From assembly GCA_964392725.1 (NCBI GenBank), contig CAYMPW010000002.1:1-64000 (forward strand): DNA of 64,000 nucleotides, written 5' to 3'. The stretch comes from CAYMPW01 sp964392725. GTDB taxonomy: Archaea; Thermoplasmatota; Thermoplasmata; Methanomassiliicoccales; Methanomethylophilaceae. Shown piece by piece: positions 1-8,262 of this stretch; the stretch's first letter is position 1, and every line of letters starts with the position of its first letter. The position numbers were made by a program, and so were the translations under genes. The notes beneath the pieces are model-generated. The model saw nothing but the letters and a program-made list of their open reading frames with translations, did no database searches and was not told where the DNA came from.

Positions 1-54
1 ACCGGGGTCAATGGCTCCCAAAGCCACAAGTATACCAAGCTAGCCCACAGACCC
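1..54 (-). tRNA. tRNA-Pro (anticodon TGG), 3' part cut off by the window edge
   Basis: On the minus strand the 5' acceptor strand GGGTCTG begins at 54. A D-arm follows, then an anticodon stem GTGGC/GCCAT around the loop TTTGGGA, which gives anticodon TGG (proline). The rest of the T-arm and the 3' acceptor lie outside the window. A TATA-like stretch (AACTTAATAA on the minus strand, centred near 81) lies about 27 nt upstream, as expected for an archaeal tRNA promoter. Confidence 0.85.
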
Positions 55-94
55 TATAATTACGTGATAGCAATCCATTATTAAGTTTTCGCGG

Positions 95-646
95 TCAGAA
101 CCTCTCTTCCAAGGCCTTCCGAAGCAGTGAAACTGCATTTCCGCGGTGAGAAACGCTGTTTTTCTCCTCCATTCCTATTTCCGCGAAGGAACGTTTTCCG
201 TCGTGACTGAACACGGGATCGAAGCCAAATCCTTCGCTTCCTTTTTCGGAATCGAGGATGATACCTTCGCATTCTCCGGTAACGATAATTGTTTCACCTT
301 TGATATCGCAACCGATACAGCAACGGAAACGAGCGGTACGATTTTCCATTCCATCCATCAATTTTAAAATTCCGGAATTTCCAACGGTTTTCTGTGCGTA
401 TGCAGACCAAACACCGGGGAATCCTTTCAATCCGTCGATAAACAAACCGGAATCATCGATAATAAAATCAGACAATCCCTTCTTACGAAGTTCTTCCATT
501 CCTTTCTTTACGACTTCTTCCAAATCAGATGTTTGAACTTCGTCATAGTCGATGCGGGTATGTTCCATTTCAATTCCCAGGTCTCCAAGAACTTTTTGAA
601 ATTCTGCAACTTTTCCGGGATTTGATGTAATAACTTTCAACTTCAT
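95..646 (-). CDS. rdgB: Non-canonical purine NTP pyrophosphatase (RdgB/HAM1 family)
   Basis: This 183-residue protein hydrolyses XTP/dITP/ITP to the monophosphate and so cleans the nucleotide pool. The N-terminal motif TSNPGKVAEFQ is the family's nucleotide-binding signature. The region around DDSGLFIDGLKGFPGVWSA and the later EGFGFDPVF motif are also diagnostic, and the length is normal for the family. Its ATG overlaps the stop of bud32 by 4 nt (ATGA), so the two genes are co-transcribed. This pairing is common in archaea. The gene ends with TGA. Confidence 0.93.
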   Translation of the reverse strand: MKLKVITSNPGKVAEFQKVLGDLGIEMEHTRIDYDEVQTSDLEEVVKKGMEELRKKGLSDFIIDDSGLFIDGLKGFPGVWSAYAQKTVGNSGILKLMDGMENRTARFRCCIGCDIKGETIIVTGECEGIILDSEKGSEGFGFDPVFSHDGKRSFAEIGMEEKNSVSHRGNAVSLLRKALEERF

Positions 647-1260
647 GTGTATCTTCCCCTGCCTTTGATGTCTTCCACACGTTTGAGAACCATTTTGTAA
701 TTAGGCATATGTTTGCAGTATTCTTCAATGATTTCCGCATATGCATTACTCAAAACCGAGTGGGAACTGCTAAGTCCTCTTTCCAAAAGGTGAAGATCCA
801 CGCCCATTTCTTCGATTTCAACCAATGTATCTCCAAGCGAAAAATCCAAAAGACACAATTCTCCCTCGGGAGTCAAAATCATGTTGGAGGTTGTTAAATC
901 TCCGTGACAAATCTTATTTTTGTGAAGTTCTGCAATAGCTTTTCCGATTTTTTTACAAACATCTGTTGCAGACTCCGGAGTTTTGTCTAGAACATCTTTG
1001 ACTTTTTCTCCGAGAACATGTTCCATTACAATACTGCATTCTTTAAGATCGATGTCATAAATAACGGGAGTTCTTACACCTGCGTTTCTTGCATCACGGA
1101 TAACTCTGACTTCGTTACGTGTACGGGATGTTCTGAGTTTCTGATCCAATTCGGGATGGCGATACGCCTTCGCAGGTCTCAATTTCCTGATTGCATCTAA
1201 CCCCATGTACTCAGACGAATACACTACTGCTTCCGCACCCGATGCAATTTCGGAATCCAT
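643..1260 (-). CDS. bud32: KEOPS complex kinase/ATPase Bud32
   Basis: This 205-residue small RIO-like kinase is the Bud32 subunit of KEOPS, which makes N6-threonylcarbamoyladenosine in tRNA. Visible motifs are the GAEAVVY nucleotide loop, an RLRPAKAYRHPELD-like segment (here KLRPAKAYRHPELD), catalytic HGDLTTSN and metal-binding DFSLG. In many euryarchaea Bud32 is fused to Kae1; here it stands alone and Kae1 is not in the window. A TATA-like AATTAAGAAT near 1283 lies about 25 nt upstream, which suggests a nearly leaderless mRNA. rdgB follows with a 4-nt overlap. Confidence 0.93.
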   Translation of the reverse strand: MDSEIASGAEAVVYSSEYMGLDAIRKLRPAKAYRHPELDQKLRTSRTRNEVRVIRDARNAGVRTPVIYDIDLKECSIVMEHVLGEKVKDVLDKTPESATDVCKKIGKAIAELHKNKICHGDLTTSNMILTPEGELCLLDFSLGDTLVEIEEMGVDLHLLERGLSSSHSVLSNAYAEIIEEYCKHMPNYKMVLKRVEDIKGRGRYT

Positions 1261-1367
1261 ATTCTGTGATGCAGGATTATTCTTAATTACTTTTCCACGT
1301 TTTTATGTGCCAGAATAAGTTACATTATCTTTATAAGCATAGAATACTATGTTTTTTCAGTGGTATT

Positions 1368-2054
1368 ATGAAGTACACAATAACTGGAGATAATCTTCAA
1401 TTCGTAAACGTGTCTTTGTCACCTGACGATGAATTCCATTCAACAGCCGGATCAATGGCATACATGACTGGAAACATGACTATGGAAGCCGAAATGAAAG
1501 GCGGTCTGTGGGCAGGTATCAAGAGAAGTTTTTCCGGAGCATCTTTGTTCCTTGTAAGATACACACCGCATGGTGGAGTCGGTATCGTAGGATTGGGAGG
1601 AAATGCTCCCGGTAAGATTTACGACATCGATGTGGCAGAAGGAAATTGGATTTGTCAGAATTCTGCATATCTCGGTTCCGAAGGCGGAGTAAAATTAGAT
1701 CTTGCATTCCAGAAAAAATTCGGATCTATGATGTTCGGCGGAGAAGGTGTAATTCTTCAGAAACTCTCCGGAGAAGGAATGGCATTCATCGCAGCATGCG
1801 GTGATCTCGTGGTCGTAGATCTGAAAGAAGGAGAACAGTACAAAGTTGCAACTTCCAACGCTGTAGCATGGGAAGAAACCGTAACTTACGATATTACCGC
1901 GGCAGGTGGAATAAAGACTGCTTTATTCGGCGGAGAAGGAATATTCGTTACCACTCTTACCGGACCTGGTAAAATCATCATACAGTCCATGACTTTGGCA
2001 CAGCTCGCAGGAGCATTGATTCCGTATCTTCCAACTAACACAGGAAGCAGTTGA
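1368..2054 (+). CDS. AIM24/TIGR00266 family protein
   Basis: This 228-residue beta-rich, glycine-rich protein belongs to the AIM24 (DUF124, TIGR00266) family. The recognisable pattern is the AGSMAYMTGNMTMEAEMKGG stretch near the N-terminus, followed by several FGGEG-type repeats (FGGEGVILQKLSG and FGGEGIFVTTLTGPG). The biochemical role of the family in prokaryotes is unknown. I chose the ATG at 1368, not the upstream ATG at 1305. A TATA box (TTTATAAG, 1330-1337) lies about 34 nt before it, and family homology begins at MKYTITGDN. It probably forms an operon with the membrane protein that starts 10 nt downstream. Confidence 0.85.
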   Translation: MKYTITGDNLQFVNVSLSPDDEFHSTAGSMAYMTGNMTMEAEMKGGLWAGIKRSFSGASLFLVRYTPHGGVGIVGLGGNAPGKIYDIDVAEGNWICQNSAYLGSEGGVKLDLAFQKKFGSMMFGGEGVILQKLSGEGMAFIAACGDLVVVDLKEGEQYKVATSNAVAWEETVTYDITAAGGIKTALFGGEGIFVTTLTGPGKIIIQSMTLAQLAGALIPYLPTNTGSS

Positions 2055-2063
2055 GGTGAAAAA

Positions 2064-2399
2064 ATGACAGCAGATAATATAAAAAGAAACAGCACGGCAC
2101 TCAGCGGAGTCGGTTTGTTGGTGATAGTTGTTGGAATTATTGCAGCAATTGCGGCAGTAGCATTCATATTCATCACATATCCCGAAGTACTTGAGAACGT
2201 TCTTTATGCGATTCTCATAATCATCGGTGTAATCATTGTGATTGCCGTTGTAATTTGGATCATCGTTGCGCTTGCGGCAGTTCCCATGTATATGATAAAA
2301 GGCGAAGAATTCCAAGATGGCTCAAGCTACAACATCGACAATCTTCAGCCCGTCGGGGATAAACCCAACGCAGATGAAAATTCCAAGCCTAAAGAGTAA
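2064..2399 (+). CDS. Small two-helix membrane protein, unknown function
   Basis: This 111-residue protein has a short polar N-terminus, two strongly hydrophobic segments (roughly residues 15-38 and 44-75), and a polar C-terminal tail rich in Asp, Asn and Lys. I recognise no family. A Shine-Dalgarno sequence (GAGGTGA) ends a few bases before the ATG and overlaps the stop of the AIM24-like gene, so the two are translated from one mRNA. It may anchor or partner the AIM24 protein, but that is inference from position only. Confidence 0.7.
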   Translation: MTADNIKRNSTALSGVGLLVIVVGIIAAIAAVAFIFITYPEVLENVLYAILIIIGVIIVIAVVIWIIVALAAVPMYMIKGEEFQDGSSYNIDNLQPVGDKPNADENSKPKE

Positions 2400-2451
2400 G
2401 TAAGCTTACTTTCATCAAACCTTTTATTATCTTCTTTCCCTTTTTCTATTT

Positions 2452-3105
2452 GTGAAACGCATACCTCTGAATTGTGAATCCTTCGACAAATTATTGGGCG
2501 GAGGAATAGAAGACGGTAGCGTTACGCTTCTGTACGGAGAAGCCGGAGCAGGAAAATCGAATATCTGTATGCAAGCAGCATACAACGTTGCAAAATCAGG
2601 AAAGAAGGTTGCGTATATCGATTCGGAAGGTTTGTCTTCGGATCGTATTTCTCAGATATTCTTAGATGACGATGCGAAAAAGAATCTATTGGTTTTTCAA
2701 GTCCATAGTTTTGATGAACAGGCAGACCGTGTAGACAAAATCGTACGTTTAGCGGAAGCCAACGATAACATTGGATTGGTGGTCATCGATTCACTTACGA
2801 TGTATTACCGTTTGAATCATGTGGAAACCGCTGTTCGTAATGAATTCATAAGGCAAACCGAAGCACTTTTGAATATGGCAAGATCCTGTGAAATCGCAGT
2901 TATTCTTACGTCTCAGGTTTATACAAACATTTCAACCGGCGGAGTGGAATTCCTAGGAGGACATGCACTTCACCATAACGCAAAAACAATTATTCGTTTG
3001 GATAAAAAATTAAACGGCAAACGTACGGCCGTAATTATAAAACACCGCAGCCTGCCCGAAGGCAGGTCTGCGGATTACCGTATCACGGAAACTGGTATTG
3101 AATAA
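2452..3105 (+). CDS. radB: DNA repair and recombination protein RadB
   Basis: This 217-residue RecA-superfamily ATPase is the archaeal RadA paralogue RadB. It has Walker A GEAGAGKSN near residue 26 and Walker B LVVIDSLTMYY. The N-terminal HhH domain of RadA is absent, and the length is that of RadB. The start is GTG at 2452. A CCTTTTATTAT promoter element (2420-2430) lies about 26 nt upstream, so the message is probably leaderless. The gene converges on idsA with no spacer: its stop ends at 3105 and idsA's stop starts at 3106. Confidence 0.93.
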   Translation: MKRIPLNCESFDKLLGGGIEDGSVTLLYGEAGAGKSNICMQAAYNVAKSGKKVAYIDSEGLSSDRISQIFLDDDAKKNLLVFQVHSFDEQADRVDKIVRLAEANDNIGLVVIDSLTMYYRLNHVETAVRNEFIRQTEALLNMARSCEIAVILTSQVYTNISTGGVEFLGGHALHHNAKTIIRLDKKLNGKRTAVIIKHRSLPEGRSADYRITETGIE

Positions 3106-4092
3106 TCAAACCAATCTGTCAACGGAGTATTTTGCAAGTCCGATCATGAAATCTTTATCTTCGCTTTCGGGAAGGATTTCAAGTTTTGCAATTGCACGGG
3201 CAACGTAATCATCTGCCAAATCTTTGGCGTATTTTATGCTGCCTGTATCAATCATAATCTGTCTTGCTTTTGCAACTTCTTCATCGGAAGCATCCTGTTT
3301 TCCGATAATCGATTTGAATGTTGCGAGGACATCCGCATCCTTGATGTTATCAAGTGCGTGTGTTACCATGACGGTACTCTTTCCTCTACGGATATCGTTA
3401 CCGACGGATTTACCGGTGTTTGCGGAATCTCCCATGATTCCAAGGTAATCGTCAAACATCTGGAAACCGACGCCGAGAAGCATTGCATATTCATGGATTG
3501 CTTCTACTGTTTCGTCATCTGCTCCGCCACAAATTGCACCGCCTGCTGCTCCTGCTGCAAAGAGAACGCTTGTTTTGAGTCTGATTGTTTCAACATAGGT
3601 TTCCATTGAAACGATCTGACCTTCGTTGTTGATATCCATCTGCTGACCGCGGGCAAGATCCCAAACAGCTCTTGTAACAAGTGCAAGAATCTTTTTGAGT
3701 CCACCGTCTTTTACATCAAGCTGAGCCATAACTTCGAATGCTTTTGCAAACAAAGCATCTCCTGCGAGAATGGAGGTGGGAACATCATATGCAACATGAA
3801 TTGTTGTCATGCCTCTGCGCTGTTCGTCGCCATCCATGAAGTCATCATGGATAAGTGTGAAATTGTGAATGTATTCGATTGCTACTGCAAGAGGAATGGA
3901 TTTCTGTTTATCTCCTCCGACTGCACCTGCGGATGCCATTACCATTGCGGGGCGCATTCTCTTTCCGCCTGCGTATGGGTACTGACGGGTTGCTTCAATC
4001 AAATCTTTGGGCTCTTCGTCCCCGATATACTGTTTTATGGGCCCATCCAATTCTTTGGATGTTTTCTTTAATAATTCTATTATGTCGGTCAT
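3106..4092 (-). CDS. idsA: Geranylgeranyl/polyprenyl diphosphate synthase (archaeal IdsA type)
   Basis: This 328-residue trans-isoprenyl diphosphate synthase condenses IPP with allylic diphosphates to give the C20 (or longer) chains of archaeal lipids. It shows GGKRMRP, the first Asp-rich motif in LIHDDFMDGDEQRRG and the second in FQMFDDYLG. I chose the ATG at 4092 because it overlaps the TGA stop of fni as ATGA. A further upstream in-frame start at 4110 would lie inside fni. It is the third gene of an isoprenoid operon ipk-fni-idsA. The product chain length cannot be read safely from sequence. Confidence 0.92.
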   Translation of the reverse strand: MTDIIELLKKTSKELDGPIKQYIGDEEPKDLIEATRQYPYAGGKRMRPAMVMASAGAVGGDKQKSIPLAVAIEYIHNFTLIHDDFMDGDEQRRGMTTIHVAYDVPTSILAGDALFAKAFEVMAQLDVKDGGLKKILALVTRAVWDLARGQQMDINNEGQIVSMETYVETIRLKTSVLFAAGAAGGAICGGADDETVEAIHEYAMLLGVGFQMFDDYLGIMGDSANTGKSVGNDIRRGKSTVMVTHALDNIKDADVLATFKSIIGKQDASDEEVAKARQIMIDTGSIKYAKDLADDYVARAIAKLEILPESEDKDFMIGLAKYSVDRLV

Positions 4093-5144
4093 TGTAATCC
4101 CTCTATCCAATCTTTGGTTTCGCCAAGAACTATGTGCCTGGCTTTAGACAATTCGTCTATGTTAGCTGAACCCGTAAGCAACATTGCTGCTCTGAGTTCT
4201 TCTTTAATGAGTGTAAGTGTTTCTTTAACGGCATCCGCGGATTCGGTTGCCGCCTTGAGGACCATGTTTGCACCGCCTGCACAGGACGCGCCCATAGCAA
4301 GAGCATTTGCAGCATGAAGTCCTGTAAAGATTCCACCTGATGCGATTATAGGCAATCCAACATCTGCTTCCGCAATGCATGCGGGTGCAGGTATACCCCA
4401 ATCGAAGAATGTTTCACCCAATTCTGTTCTGAGTGTGTTTTCGGCAAGCATTGCACGATACATTTCCACACCTGCAAAACTGGTTCCGCCCATTCCTGCG
4501 ATATCAATTGCATTAATTCCGATACCTCTGAGTTTCTCCGCAACTTTTCTGGAGATTCCGGCACCGGTTTCTTTGATTATCAAAGGATATTCTTTTGCAA
4601 GTTCGCGTATTGCATCGTAGCATCCTCTGGAATTCGTATCTCCTTCGGGCTGAACTACTTCCTGCAGGAAGTTAAGGTGAATTGCCATGTAATCTGCATC
4701 AATCAGATCTTTTGCGATTCCAACCTTTTCTGAAGTGAATCTTTCTTTTCCGTGTTGGGAAATCAACTGAGGGGCTCCAACGTTTCCGATTACAAGGGGA
4801 ACGTCATAGTCTTTGATGACCGCATAACTTTCAGTATCGATACCTTCAACGGCAGCACGCTGACTTCCGATTCCCATACCGATTCTGAGATCTGCACAAG
4901 CCGAAGCGATGTTTGCATTGATTTTTTTAGCACCTGAGAATCCGCCGGTGATTGCCGTCACGATGAACGGAAAATCCAAATCTTTTCCGAGAAGGTTTGT
5001 ACTTGTATCAATATCTTCAGGATTAAGATCGGGAAGTGCATCGTGGATGAGTTTGATATCATCCCAATAGCAGTATCCGGGTGCAATTCTTTCGTTCAGA
5101 CATATTTCGATATGATCTGCCTTTCTTTCTTTCATTTGTGTCAT
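4089..5144 (-). CDS. fni: Type 2 isopentenyl-diphosphate delta-isomerase (FMN-dependent)
   Basis: This 351-residue TIM-barrel flavoprotein interconverts IPP and DMAPP using FMN and NADPH. Family signatures are the N-terminal RKADHIEICL, the ITGGFSGA loop, the GIGSQRAA segment, and the C-terminal glycine-rich FMN phosphate-binding parts IASGGIFTG and ALAMGAS. The ATG overlaps the stop of the kinase gene upstream by 4 nt and its own TGA overlaps idsA by 4 nt, so the three genes are translationally coupled. Confidence 0.94.
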   Translation of the reverse strand: MTQMKERKADHIEICLNERIAPGYCYWDDIKLIHDALPDLNPEDIDTSTNLLGKDLDFPFIVTAITGGFSGAKKINANIASACADLRIGMGIGSQRAAVEGIDTESYAVIKDYDVPLVIGNVGAPQLISQHGKERFTSEKVGIAKDLIDADYMAIHLNFLQEVVQPEGDTNSRGCYDAIRELAKEYPLIIKETGAGISRKVAEKLRGIGINAIDIAGMGGTSFAGVEMYRAMLAENTLRTELGETFFDWGIPAPACIAEADVGLPIIASGGIFTGLHAANALAMGASCAGGANMVLKAATESADAVKETLTLIKEELRAAMLLTGSANIDELSKARHIVLGETKDWIEGLQ

Positions 5145-5923
5145 TGAATACCGCCTCTTGCTATTGTGTATGTTACCGTTTCTCCTTTAAGAAGAGAATA
5201 AAGTCTGTTTTCGACCGATCCGTTTACAAGAATACAGTCACGGTCACTTGTGCTCATTCTGAGCATAGCCTCCATCTTGGCACGCACTCCGCCGGTAACA
5301 TCATCAACGGAACTTTCACCGGCAATGGTTGCAAGATTTTCTGCAGTTACTTCGCCGATGATTTTTGCGTTCTTATTGGTTTTTGGATCCTTATCGTAAA
5401 GTCCGTCAATGTCTGAAACAAAAATTACTCTTTCAGGCTGAAGTTTTTCAGCCAAAACTTCCATAAGTTGATCTCCGGAACAAATCCCAAAACCTTTCTT
5501 ACGGTCGAGAACAACGTCTCCGAACATTACGGGCATGATTCCAAGTTTGTACAGCCCAATCAAAGCTTCGTCATCGGAAACCACGAGTTTTCCGTCATCC
5601 ATTACAAAGCATGATCCCGGAGGAACCGAGACTGCAGGGATATCATTCTCAAGAAGTTCTTTGATAACCATTGAATTCAATTCACGGACATCGTATTGTA
5701 CACGTGCCATTGCAGGAATCTGAGAATCTTCTGAATATCCGTTCTGAAGAGAATGTTCTTTAGCCAAAACATGACCGAAAGAACCTGCGCCGTGAACAAT
5801 CACGACTTCTTTTCCGGATTTCTTAATCTCACTGAAAAGTCTTGATACCCTTTCTTTATTGAAAGTTCTGTACTGGGACTTGTCTGTGATTACACTACCG
5901 CCCAGTTTGATTAGAATCATCAT
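5141..5923 (-). CDS. Isopentenyl phosphate kinase
   Basis: This 260-residue amino-acid-kinase-fold enzyme phosphorylates isopentenyl phosphate to IPP in the archaeal (alternative) mevalonate pathway. It shows the N-terminal KLGGSVITDK, the catalytic-histidine loop VIVHGAGSFGH, and VDDVTGGVRAKMEAM near the C-terminus. It heads the operon with fni and idsA. A TATA-like TATTAATAGC near 5946 puts the transcription start close to the ATG. The second ATG (5920) is an equally possible start. Confidence 0.93.
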   Translation of the reverse strand: MMILIKLGGSVITDKSQYRTFNKERVSRLFSEIKKSGKEVVIVHGAGSFGHVLAKEHSLQNGYSEDSQIPAMARVQYDVRELNSMVIKELLENDIPAVSVPPGSCFVMDDGKLVVSDDEALIGLYKLGIMPVMFGDVVLDRKKGFGICSGDQLMEVLAEKLQPERVIFVSDIDGLYDKDPKTNKNAKIIGEVTAENLATIAGESSVDDVTGGVRAKMEAMLRMSTSDRDCILVNGSVENRLYSLLKGETVTYTIARGGIQ

Positions 5924-5998
5924 TTCAGGGATAGCAATACGCTATTAATAGATTTATCCAGAAACTATGGCGATGCCCAAAAGATAGAAGAGAAAAGT

Positions 5999-6122
5999 GG
6001 TTGACAGCGTTTTAGTGTTCCCGTACGCTCGCGCAATACAGTACAGACAAAGACGCAGGCGGGCTTTACTGCCGGGTTCGGAATGGGACCGGGTGTGACC
6101 CCGCCGCTATGGCCGTCATACC
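5999..6122 (-). rRNA. rrf: 5S ribosomal RNA (solitary gene)
   Basis: The minus strand carries the 5S signature: a segment GGTCACACCCGGTCCC, then CATTCCGAACCCGG and GTAAAGCCCGCC. The ends pair: TGAC at the 5' side (6118-6115) pairs with GTCA at the 3' side (6005-6002), and the helix extends by GGT/ACC with a one-base bulge. No 16S or 23S gene is nearby, so it is an unlinked 5S gene, as is usual in Thermoplasmata. The exact ends are approximate to a few bases. Confidence 0.9.
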
Positions 6123-6144
6123 AATACCAGCGATACCTGGGATG

Positions 6145-6153
6145 TATATAAAG
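6145..6153 (-). promoter_or_regulatory. TATA box of the 5S rRNA gene
   Basis: CTTTATATA on the minus strand, preceded by a purine-rich BRE-like AAG. Its centre lies about 27 nt upstream of the 5S 5' end, which is ideal archaeal spacing. It shows that the 5S gene has its own promoter. Confidence 0.8.
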
Positions 6154-6256
6154 CTTTGTGAAGAGTTGAATTTTTCATACAATATTGAATGTATTTTTCG
6201 CGTAAAAAGTACAAAAAATCCCCAGTATTTTGAGATCTGGCTTGAAAAGTAAAGTT

Positions 6257-6276
6257 TGCCCCGATTGTTCGGGGCA
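6257..6276 (-). terminator. Hairpin downstream of hypC
   Basis: Perfect 8-bp inverted repeat TGCCCCGA/TCGGGGCA with a 4-nt loop, 12 nt beyond the hypC stop. On the minus strand it is followed by a pyrimidine-rich stretch. It is probably a terminator or 3'-end stabiliser of the alaX-nac-hypC transcript. Confidence 0.55.
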
Positions 6277-6288
6277 TGAAAAGAAAAT

Positions 6289-6507
6289 TTATTCGTCGGC
6301 CGCGATTACATCGTTCCAGAGAGCAATCGTTTCCTGAGCTTCTTGTTCATCCATAACTTCAATGGCAAAACCGGCGTGGATAACTACCCAATCTCCGATG
6401 TTTGCCTCAACCATGGATATGTTTGTCTGTTTTATGACTCCGCCAAAATCGATATCGCCTGTGTCTCCATCGATTTTTACTACTTTTCCGGGTACTGCTA
6501 AACACAT
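6289..6507 (-). CDS. hypC: Hydrogenase maturation chaperone HypC/HupF family
   Basis: This 72-residue OB-fold chaperone works with HypD in building the Fe(CN)2CO centre of [NiFe]-hydrogenases. The start is set by the invariant N-terminal MCLAVPGKV with the functional Cys at position 2, so ATG 6507 is used. A longer reading from a TTG 9 nt upstream would bury that Cys. GDWVVIHAGFAIEVMDEQEA is also typical. It lies 5 nt after nac in one operon. No hydrogenase structural gene is in the window, so its client is elsewhere. Confidence 0.92.
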   Translation of the reverse strand: MCLAVPGKVVKIDGDTGDIDFGGVIKQTNISMVEANIGDWVVIHAGFAIEVMDEQEAQETIALWNDVIAADE

Positions 6508-6512
6508 AAGAA

Positions 6513-6884
6513 TCAACTCGTCATAATTTTGATAATGGCTTCTGCGGGCTGTCCGTCACAAGCTTCAAGTGCTTCTACAGCTGCATCTCTTTCACAATTG
6601 GTCTGAGACATTACGAGTTCTACATCTTCTTCAGGGAAGGAAGCAACCGCTACGTATTCGTCACCAGAACTGCCAAGGGGTCTTGTTTCCTCAGTACCTG
6701 AAATCTGGTATGTTTTGGAACCCTGCATTTCCACACAGGAAACCTGTGCACCGCGAATTACGATTTCTTCGTCTTTGGTTCTGATAATTACTTCAGTAAC
6801 GCCTTTGATATCTTTGTTTACAATCCCCATCTTTTTCATCATTTGATTCATTTGACGGGGGTTAACTCCTCTCATTCCTGCCAT
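6513..6884 (-). CDS. nac: Nascent polypeptide-associated complex protein (archaeal NAC)
   Basis: This 123-residue archaeal alpha-NAC homologue binds nascent chains at the ribosome exit. It has an N-terminal Met-rich segment (PRQMNQMMKKMG), a central NAC beta-barrel domain (about residues 25-75), and a C-terminal UBA domain (QTNCERDAAVEALEAC to the end). It sits 27 nt after alaX and 5 nt before hypC, all in the same direction. Confidence 0.92.
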   Translation of the reverse strand: MAGMRGVNPRQMNQMMKKMGIVNKDIKGVTEVIIRTKDEEIVIRGAQVSCVEMQGSKTYQISGTEETRPLGSSGDEYVAVASFPEEDVELVMSQTNCERDAAVEALEACDGQPAEAIIKIMTS

Positions 6885-6911
6885 ATCATCACTCTATGTA
6901 TGTTCAATTAA

Positions 6912-8090
6912 TTAAAAGAGAGCATTACGAACGCTTTCTCCAAGCTTTTTGAGCATGGGTTCCGCGGCGTTCGGATCGGGACATCCTCCCTGGGAAAAGT
7001 CGGGTTTCCCTCCGCCTCTTCCTCCGAATTCTTCCAGGATTCCGCCTAGAATCGTTTTGCAATTTACTTTTTCAGTTCCAGACGCAAGCATCACGGATGT
7101 ACTGTCTCCCGAAGATACAAACATGGCAACGCCTCCGTTGGTTTTGATTTTCTCTGCGGCGTCAGAAAGAACTGAACGATCCACAGATGGGAAAGAACCT
7201 GAATAAACGGATATTCCGTTGATGTCTTCGGGTTCTAGGTTTTTAATATTATTTTCTACAACAGTTTTCAACATTTTACGGTTGGATTCCAACTCATTTT
7301 TCATGTTGACAACCGTCTTTTCAATATCCGTGGGTTTGCTTACCGCAGCATCCACCACTCTGAGACAGGTATATGCCAAATCCATCGCGGCATCAACAGC
7401 CTCGTTTCCAACCTTGAAATGAACGGCATATCCTTCTTTTCCAGCGGATACAACTCTATCTACGAAAATCGAGATAAGTTCGGATGTTTCCATTACATGA
7501 ATTCCGCAGCATGCGGCAATATCCACATCTCCGATTTCTACAACCGAAATTTCTTCATCTTCTGCAATACGGTCTAATTTGACGCGGATGTTTTCCATTT
7601 CCGGATCATCGCGGGAAATCATACTTCTTGTTACTCCGTGATTATCTCTGATAACTTCGTTTGCAAATTTGACTGCGTTTTGAATCTGATCCCATGACAT
7701 TTCACGGTCGATGATAACATACTTGTCTTCCGGCGTGATACTGATTTTTACAATTGAAACCTCAGGATCCTGACGTTTGAGAGCATTGAAAAGAATATGT
7801 TCTCCCGTATGTCCCAGCATAAGATCGAAACGTCTGTTCCAATCCACGCTGCACCAAACCATATCTCCAACTTTAAGATCGTTTCCGGGAACCACGTGAA
7901 TAATATCCTCGCCTTTGATGTAAACATCTGTGACGCGGGTTCCGCGTATTTCTCCCGTATCGTGAACCTGTCCTCCCCCTCCGGGGTAGAAAGCGGTACT
8001 GTCTAATTTTACAAGGTCGCCGTCGACCTCGGTTACCGCAGCTTCAAATTCCGAAAGGTATCCGTCTTGTTTGAAGATCTCTTCGGTCAT
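6912..8090 (-). CDS. alaX: Alanyl-tRNA editing protein AlaX-L (trans-editing, DHHA1 domain)
   Basis: This 392-residue protein removes misacylated Ser or Gly from tRNA-Ala. It contains the AlaRS editing core with the zinc-binding set GHTGEH (about residues 92-97) and CCGIH (about 190). A C-terminal DHHA1 domain follows, with the glycine-rich GGRGGGKPDFSQGG. The aminoacylation domain of AlaRS is absent, and the length fits the long AlaX-L class. It is divergent from aspS. A TATA element (GATATATTAAAG, near 8128) precedes it. Confidence 0.9.
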   Translation of the reverse strand: MTEEIFKQDGYLSEFEAAVTEVDGDLVKLDSTAFYPGGGGQVHDTGEIRGTRVTDVYIKGEDIIHVVPGNDLKVGDMVWCSVDWNRRFDLMLGHTGEHILFNALKRQDPEVSIVKISITPEDKYVIIDREMSWDQIQNAVKFANEVIRDNHGVTRSMISRDDPEMENIRVKLDRIAEDEEISVVEIGDVDIAACCGIHVMETSELISIFVDRVVSAGKEGYAVHFKVGNEAVDAAMDLAYTCLRVVDAAVSKPTDIEKTVVNMKNELESNRKMLKTVVENNIKNLEPEDINGISVYSGSFPSVDRSVLSDAAEKIKTNGGVAMFVSSGDSTSVMLASGTEKVNCKTILGGILEEFGGRGGGKPDFSQGGCPDPNAAEPMLKKLGESVRNALF

Positions 8091-8262
8091 ATTATCAAAT
8101 GGTCATTGGCAATTCTCTTTAATATATCAATCGCAAAAAATTGTATTTCCGCAGAATAATTGGACGATAAAATGGGTATATGTCTAATTAACACGCGCGG
8201 TAGAACTCTTTTTATATCGTACGGTACTAGCCTGTGGTATCAAAGCTCTAGAGGCATTGAAT

